This document shows positions 59,252 to 64,000 of a stretch of 64,000 bases of DNA, one piece after another. The translations under genes were made by a program, and so were the position numbers. Within the stretch, counting starts at the first letter, position 1. Each line of letters starts with the position of its first letter. Source of the DNA: Oceanobacter mangrovi (GTDB lineage Bacteria > Pseudomonadota > Gammaproteobacteria > Pseudomonadales > Oceanobacteraceae); the NCBI RefSeq assembly GCF_019740315.1, contig NZ_JAHXZR010000015.1, forward strand, positions 1 through 64,000, read 5' to 3'. The notes below the pieces were generated by a model. That model made no database searches. It was given only the letters and a program-made list of their open reading frames with translations, and was not told where the DNA came from.

Positions 59252-60115
59252 ATGAGTCTGCTTGAGCAAATCAGCGAGCGGCTGGATAGCTTGAACAAAT
59301 CCGAGCGCAAGGTCGCCGACGTGATTCTGAACGACCCCAAGGCGGCCACCCGGATGAGCATTTCGGCGCTGGCCAGCGCCTCGCAGGTGAGTGAACCAAC
59401 GGTCAACCGCTTCTGCCGCAACTTTGAAACCAACGGCTTCCCGGACTTCAAGATCCAGCTGGCGCAGAGCCTCGCAACCGGCACCCCGTACGTCAGTCGC
59501 AATGTTGAGATGGATGACTCGGCGGAGGAATATACCGACAAGATTTTCACCTCGACCATTGCGGTAATGGAAACCGCCCGCCGCGCCATCAAGGTCGATG
59601 CGATTGAAAAAGCCGTCGATTTTCTGATTCAGGCCAAGCAGATTTCGTTTTTTGGCCTCGGCGCTTCCGGCCCGGTGGCTCTGGATGCCCAACACAAGTT
59701 CTTCCGTTTCAACCTGCCGGTTACCGCCTATGACGATGTGCTGGTGATGCGCATGGTCGCCGCTGCGGCTCATACCGGCGATGTGATCGTGGCAATTTCC
59801 TACACCGGCCGTACCCGCGATATGGTCGAGGTTGCACGGATTGCCCGCGAAAACGGCGCGACCGTGATTGGCCTGACAGCGGATAATTCGCCATTGGCAG
59901 AGGCCTGCAGCGTCCATGTGTCGTTCCCGACACCGGAAGACACCGAGCAGTACATGCCGATGACGTCCCGCATCGTCCAGCTGATTTTGCTCGACGTGCT
60001 GGCTACCGGCGTGACCTTGCGACGCGGGCCGGATTTCCAGGCCCATCTTAAAAAGATCAAGGACAGTCTCAAGGCCACCCGTTTCCCGGACCAGACTGAC
60101 CAGCCAGCATCCTGA
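59252..60115 (+). CDS. hexR: HexR-type RpiR-family transcriptional regulator
   Basis: HexR controls central sugar metabolism genes in Gammaproteobacteria, usually responding to 2-keto-3-deoxy-6-phosphogluconate. The 287-residue product has the RpiR N-terminal helix-turn-helix ([41 protein letters not shown]) and a C-terminal SIS sugar-phosphate domain (about 125-255, [29 protein letters not shown]). No zwf, edd or pgl gene is beside it, so its targets are elsewhere. Confidence 0.93.
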   Translation: MSLLEQISERLDSLNKSERKVADVILNDPKAATRMSISALASASQVSEPTVNRFCRNFETNGFPDFKIQLAQSLATGTPYVSRNVEMDDSAEEYTDKIFTSTIAVMETARRAIKVDAIEKAVDFLIQAKQISFFGLGASGPVALDAQHKFFRFNLPVTAYDDVLVMRMVAAAAHTGDVIVAISYTGRTRDMVEVARIARENGATVIGLTADNSPLAEACSVHVSFPTPEDTEQYMPMTSRIVQLILLDVLATGVTLRRGPDFQAHLKKIKDSLKATRFPDQTDQPAS

Positions 60116-60162
60116 CAGCCGTGGCCATTCAGCGCGGCCCCATCCAGTAACAGGAAAGACGT

Positions 60163-60822
60163 ATGAAGCTTTATCAATACAACCACTGCCCTTACTGCGT
60201 GCGCGCCGACATGGTCGCCAACTACAAACAGCTTGAGCATGAAAAGGTGTTCCTGCTCAACGACGACGAGCAGAGTTGTTTTGATCTGATTGGCGCCAAA
60301 ATGGTGCCGATTCTGGAATTTGATGACGGCACCGCGATGGGTGAAAGTCTGGATATCTGCCAGCGTCTCGACCAGCTGGGCAATCCGCAACAGGTCATTC
60401 TGCCTTACCAACAGGCGCAGCTGGAAGCCGCTCAGGCACTGATCAGCGCCAGCATGATGGATATTCACCACCTGCTGTTTCCCCGCAACATCATGTTGGG
60501 GTTGCCAGAATTCGTCACCCAGGATGCCTGCGACTATTACCGCCGCAAAAAAGAGCTGATCATTGGCAAAAGCTTTGAAGCAGCAATCGCCAACAGTGCT
60601 GAATACCAGCAGCGGGTTGAAGCCATGCTGCAGCAGTTACCCGAACTGACCCGACCTTCTGAAAACAACGGCCAGATCGGCTGGAACGACGTTATGCTGT
60701 TCCCGACCCTGCGTAATCTCAGCATGGTGGCAGGACTCAGCTACCCAGCAGCGATCCGTACCTACCTCGAGGAAGTGTCCGCCGCGACCGGTCTTGCCTG
60801 TCTGTTCGACTTTGCTATCTGA
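60163..60822 (+). CDS. grxB: Glutaredoxin 2
   Basis: Grx2 is a large glutathione-dependent thiol reductase. The 219-residue product has an N-terminal thioredoxin-like domain with the CPYC active site (residues 9-12) and a helical C-terminal GST-like domain, as in E. coli GrxB. It follows hexR on the same strand after about 47 nt. Its 3' end overlaps the convergent EamA gene by 8 bp. Confidence 0.95.
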   Translation: MKLYQYNHCPYCVRADMVANYKQLEHEKVFLLNDDEQSCFDLIGAKMVPILEFDDGTAMGESLDICQRLDQLGNPQQVILPYQQAQLEAAQALISASMMDIHHLLFPRNIMLGLPEFVTQDACDYYRRKKELIIGKSFEAAIANSAEYQQRVEAMLQQLPELTRPSENNGQIGWNDVMLFPTLRNLSMVAGLSYPAAIRTYLEEVSAATGLACLFDFAI

Positions 60823-61708
60823 AATTCGGTAGCAGCGGCGTCAACACCTTCAGCAGCGCGCGCCAGCGACTGGCCAACAGCGCAGTAAAGATCAGGCTAC
60901 ACCCCAGCAACTGCATGCCACTGGAGCTTTCGCCAAACCAGAAGGCTGCCAGAATCGCAGTCCAGACCGGTTCCAGTACCATAATCACCGCCGCCGCACT
61001 GGCGGTGGTTTGGCCCTGCGCCCATACCTGCAGGAAAAACCGCAGACAGGTGGCGATCAACAAACTGGCCAGTACCCAGCCCCAGGTCACCGCGGTTGCC
61101 GGCAAACGCCAGTCATCCATCAGCAACATGATGGGCACCGCGACCATACCGACCAGCGTCAATTGAATCGCTGACAAGGCAATCGCCGGTGTCTTCGCCG
61201 ACGCCCTGCTGGTGAGCACAAAGGTAATCGAGAAACTCAGCGCACTCATCAGAAAGCTCAGCTCACCCCAGCCGAAGACAAACTCACCATCCAGCGACAG
61301 ACAAGCCAGACCGGAAATCGCAATCACCAGCGAGACCCAGGATGAACGCGGCGGCTTCATGCCCATCATCCAGCTGGTCAGTGGCACCAGGACTACCCCA
61401 AGACTGGTCAGGAAGGCGCCCACGCCGAGATGCTGACCGTACTCCAGACCCAGAATCCAGAACACCATGGCAATGCCGAAACACAGGCCGGAGCGAATTG
61501 CACCGCGCCAGCCATCCGCCGACAGCCCCAGCAGTTGCTTTGAACCAACCGCGGCCAGAATCAGCCCGGCGCCACAAAAACGCACAAACATAAACGTCAG
61601 CGGCGCCATGCCTGCCAGTGATTCTTTCGAGAAAATCCAGCCAACAGCGGCCAACATAGTGACCACGACCAGCGTCAGGTCTGCCTTCAAGGCATCGGAA
61701 GAGGACAT
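60815..61708 (-). CDS. EamA/DMT-family transporter
   Basis: This 297-residue inner membrane protein has ten hydrophobic segments in two EamA repeats. The family motif appears as AAVGWIFSKESLAGMAPLTFMFVRFCGAGLI and, in the second half, AAVIMVLEPVWTAILAAFWFGE. The substrate is unknown. GAGG lies five bases before the ATG. Confidence 0.87.
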   Translation of the reverse strand: MSSSDALKADLTLVVVTMLAAVGWIFSKESLAGMAPLTFMFVRFCGAGLILAAVGSKQLLGLSADGWRGAIRSGLCFGIAMVFWILGLEYGQHLGVGAFLTSLGVVLVPLTSWMMGMKPPRSSWVSLVIAISGLACLSLDGEFVFGWGELSFLMSALSFSITFVLTSRASAKTPAIALSAIQLTLVGMVAVPIMLLMDDWRLPATAVTWGWVLASLLIATCLRFFLQVWAQGQTTASAAAVIMVLEPVWTAILAAFWFGESSSGMQLLGCSLIFTALLASRWRALLKVLTPLLPNFR

Positions 61709-61917
61709 ACCAACCTCAGAGAAGAAATACCGTTGCCGCCCACGGCGACAAGGCTGCGGATTCTGGCACAGCCGCCGTAGTCGCTAAAGTGGCTTATGCT
61801 GCTGTTTAACGGGAAAAGCTGTTACCAGAACCGTCCATGCGCCAATCTGCCTCAATGCGCCCTGGCCCGAAGGCGGTATACTGCTTGCCGTGATTTCCCA
61901 TTCCTGTTCAAGCGGTC

Positions 61918-63219
61918 ATGGCAGTGCAAAGCAACAAGAATTCCAGCCTTTCTCACTCAAGTTTCACTCGCTCCGGCCTGCGTAATTCCAACCTGAACCC
62001 GGTATTACAGCGACTGGCGATGCTGCAGCTGACCATTGCCAGTGTCTGGCTGATCTTTCTGGGTTATCTGCAATTCCAGGGCGCCAGTTACCTGGATGCA
62101 GCCTGGGTGCTGTTATCCTTTTATCTGCCCTTGCTGGTGTTTACCCAATGGCATCTGGCTCGCAAAAATATTCAGGACTGGCAGTTGCTGATGTTTCTGG
62201 CGATGGAATGCCAGCTGTTCACCGGGCTGCTATTTTTTACCGGCGGCGCCACCAACCCGCTGATTTCCTACTTCCTGATTCTGCTGGTGATTGCTGCCTG
62301 GGGCTTGCCGTGGGGCCAGTCAATCTGGATCGCCTTGCTGGCGATTGCCGACTACAGCTTGCTGACTTTTATCTATCAGCCGATTCTGCTACACGACCTC
62401 AGCAGCGGCAGCCTGTCACTGGCAAGCTGGCACCTGTCCGGCATGTGGCTGACCTTTGTGCTCAGCTCCCTGATTCTGGTTACCCTGATTCCGCAGCTGG
62501 TACGAACCCGCCAGCGTCAGCAACAGGAAATTCAGCGCTTGCGTGAGCAACAGCTGAAAAACGAACAACTGGTCGGTATCGGCACGCTGGCCGCGGGCAC
62601 CGCCCATGAAATGGGCACGCCATTAATGACCATGAGCATGCTGCTCGACGACCTGATCCAGAGCGAAGCAGCCCCGGCCATTCAGGAAGATCTGCAACTG
62701 CTGCATCAACAGGTCAGCCGCTGCCAGCAATCCCTCAAGGAGCTGGCTCGCCAAGGCCGGGAAGCACGTACTGCCCGCCGCCAACCGGCCCGCGACTGGC
62801 TCAACGGCAACCTGCAACGCTGGCAATTGAGTCACCCCAATGCCGAATGGAGCGAGCTGACAGTCAACAGCGACGCCAACATCGAAACCTCGCCACTGCT
62901 CGACCAGGCCTTGTTAAACCTGCTCGACAACGCCGCCGAAGCTGGCGAACAAAGCATCAGAATCCAGGCCCATGACGATGGCCAGTTCTGGCTGCTGGAC
63001 ATTATCCAGCCGGATACCAGCGCTGCCGAAGCCATCAGCCGTTATGTGCCCTATCAGAGCGACAAACACACCGGCATGGGCATTGGCCTCTACCTCAGCA
63101 ATGCCAGTGTTGAACAGTTTGGTGGCAGCATCGAATTACAGCCGTTAGAAGGTGGTGGCAGCCGCTGTCGGCTCAGCTTGCCGATCAGCCAGCCAGCAAC
63201 CGCAGGAGCTTCACAATGA
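61918..63219 (+). CDS. RegB/RoxS/ActS-type redox sensor kinase
   Basis: This 433-residue sensor has six or so N-terminal membrane segments, with the conserved quinone-site motif GGATNPLISYF (about 109-119). The H-box is AAGTAHEMGTPL, followed by a Cys in QVSRCQQSL (Cys269) that matches the redox-active cysteine of RegB. The N, G1 and G2 boxes of the ATPase domain (LLNLLDNAAEAG, HTGMGIGLYLSNASVEQFGG) follow. It would sense the redox state of the quinone pool and phosphorylate the adjacent regulator. The 4-nt overlap with the regulator gene (ATGA) supports coupling. Confidence 0.93.
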   Translation: MAVQSNKNSSLSHSSFTRSGLRNSNLNPVLQRLAMLQLTIASVWLIFLGYLQFQGASYLDAAWVLLSFYLPLLVFTQWHLARKNIQDWQLLMFLAMECQLFTGLLFFTGGATNPLISYFLILLVIAAWGLPWGQSIWIALLAIADYSLLTFIYQPILLHDLSSGSLSLASWHLSGMWLTFVLSSLILVTLIPQLVRTRQRQQQEIQRLREQQLKNEQLVGIGTLAAGTAHEMGTPLMTMSMLLDDLIQSEAAPAIQEDLQLLHQQVSRCQQSLKELARQGREARTARRQPARDWLNGNLQRWQLSHPNAEWSELTVNSDANIETSPLLDQALLNLLDNAAEAGEQSIRIQAHDDGQFWLLDIIQPDTSAAEAISRYVPYQSDKHTGMGIGLYLSNASVEQFGGSIELQPLEGGGSRCRLSLPISQPATAGASQ

Positions 63220-63752
63220 ACAAACCCCGTATTCTGGTGATTGATGACGATATCCATTTCAGTCAGGTACTGTGCCGCAGTCTCGAACGCCATGGTCATG
63301 CGACTGCCAGCGCCGCTGACGGTGAGCAGGCGCTGATTCGTCAGGCGGAATTCCAGCCCGACTGGGCGACCCTCGACCTGCGCATGGAACACGAGTCCGG
63401 CCTCAAACTGATTCCACGGCTGCTGCTCAATCAGCCAGAACTGAAGATCGTCATGCTGACCGGCTACGCCAGTATCGCCACTGCCGTCGAAGCCATCAAA
63501 CTCGGCGCTCACAATTATCTGCACAAACCGGCAACCCTGCAGGAATTACTGGCGGCCTTCGACGAACAGAACCAGGCCGTAGATGAACTGCCGGAAGAAG
63601 ACGCTCAGGTCATGTCCGTCGACCGGCTCGAATGGGAGCATATCCAGCGGGTGCTGAATGAAAACGACGGCAATATTTCCGCCACTGCCCGGGCGCTGAA
63701 TATGCACCGGCGCACGTTGCAGCGGAAATTACAGAAATACGCGCCGCGCTGA
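63216..63752 (+). CDS. RegA/PrrA/ActR-type response regulator
   Basis: This 178-residue protein has a receiver domain with Asp54 as phospho-acceptor (WATLDLRM), the acidic pocket IDDD, and a C-terminal Fis-type helix-turn-helix with the highly conserved NISATARALNMHRRTLQRKLQKYAPR. Only 26 residues differ from the family pattern at a glance. It is the partner of the overlapping sensor and would regulate respiration and other redox-dependent genes. Confidence 0.95.
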   Translation: MNKPRILVIDDDIHFSQVLCRSLERHGHATASAADGEQALIRQAEFQPDWATLDLRMEHESGLKLIPRLLLNQPELKIVMLTGYASIATAVEAIKLGAHNYLHKPATLQELLAAFDEQNQAVDELPEEDAQVMSVDRLEWEHIQRVLNENDGNISATARALNMHRRTLQRKLQKYAPR

Positions 63753-63783
63753 GCCCGGTTGCTGTCAAAAGCCGCTGGCAGGC

Positions 63784-64000
63784 CTATTTAAAATAGGAAT
63801 CCTCATCGAAGGTGCTGAGCCATTCGGTATGAAACGCCACCATGCCAGCGATAAACATGCCGTTCACGACGCCTTCCGGGAACATCATCATCGGCATATA
63901 ACGCAGGTAATCGTGCCAGATCTTGTGGGCTGGATAGGTTTCAGTGAGGGCATAAATACCGCTCTGAAGCAGATCCAGAAAAGCGTGGGTAAAACCGGCG
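63784..64000 (-). CDS. Partial CbiM-like membrane protein, truncated by the window edge
   Basis: The last 72 codons of a minus-strand gene are visible, ending in TAG; the start is outside the window. The hydrophobic and Met-rich sequence has MPMMMFPEGVVNGMF and ends in TEWLSTFDEDSYFK. This resembles the C-terminus of CbiM-like energy-coupling factor permease-related proteins found in Pseudomonas-like bacteria. The assignment is tentative. Confidence 0.5.
   Translation of the reverse strand, partial: AGFTHAFLDLLQSGIYALTETYPAHKIWHDYLRYMPMMMFPEGVVNGMFIAGMVAFHTEWLSTFDEDSYFK

Noticed and set aside
59063-60046. A 327-codon minus-strand frame opposite hexR
   Set aside because: Antisense to a clear RpiR-family regulator and lacking recognisable motifs.

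Overview
This window is chromosomal DNA of a Gammaproteobacterium, most likely a marine Oceanospirillales or Pseudomonas-like lineage. Evidence for this is the conserved run pyrG-eno-ftsB-ispD-ispF-truD-surE-pcm-nlpD-rpoS with fdxA and mutS beside it, a HexR regulator, the rplM-rpsI / petABC / sspAB block, and a RegB/RegA-type redox two-component pair. The assignment is by gene content and order only; no database search was run. Almost every gene is intact, with one gene cut by the right edge.

Layout. 1-328: a strong promoter pointing out of the window, with the look of an rRNA promoter. 329-3406: mutS and ferredoxin fdxA on the plus strand. 3494-13652: a long minus-strand run (pyrG, eno, ftsB, ispD, ispF, truD, surE, pcm, a DUF368 membrane protein, nlpD, rpoS), many overlapping by 4 nt. 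14230-19045: an EamA transporter, an ArgP-like regulator facing an ArgO/LysE-type exporter, a Nif3-family protein and a DegS/AlgW-type periplasmic protease. 19129-25405: an iron-uptake island with a Fur-box palindrome, FecI-type sigma factor, FecR-type anti-sigma, TonB receptor with signalling domain, PepSY membrane protein, then a small membrane protein with an Asp-Ser repeat.

25464-34532: a large repeat-containing secreted protein, a CorC/HlyC-type protein, DUF1275 and bile-acid-symporter-family membrane proteins, a MenA-like prenyltransferase, and a lipoprotein with duplicated terminal modules. 34871-43795: metG, a REP-associated tyrosine transposase with its REP hairpins, a VF530 protein, a sulfotransferase, an unknown protein, a BMP-family binding protein behind palindromic operators, a ceramidase-like membrane protein, an orphan betaine/choline-binding protein and a dienelactone hydrolase. 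43872-50901: sspB, sspA, petC, petB, petA, rpsI, rplM, a small membrane protein and prfC.

51135-58908: a 5'-nucleotidase-type lipoprotein, an NAD(P)-binding protein, and a four-gene MacAB-type efflux operon whose first gene encodes a periplasmic helical protein. 59252-64000: hexR, grxB, an EamA transporter, a RegBA-type redox sensor and regulator, and a partial membrane protein.

The most interesting material is (i) the transposase with hairpins that share one architecture but have compensating stem changes, plus a diverged copy 20 kb away; (ii) the complete iron signalling cassette with a perfect 28-bp palindrome covering an annotatable start codon; (iii) phased half-sites between argP and argO; (iv) a near-RutR double operator before an orphan BMP protein; and (v) two unusual surface proteins built from internal repeats. 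I did not find a CRISPR array, prophage, or recognisable defence island.
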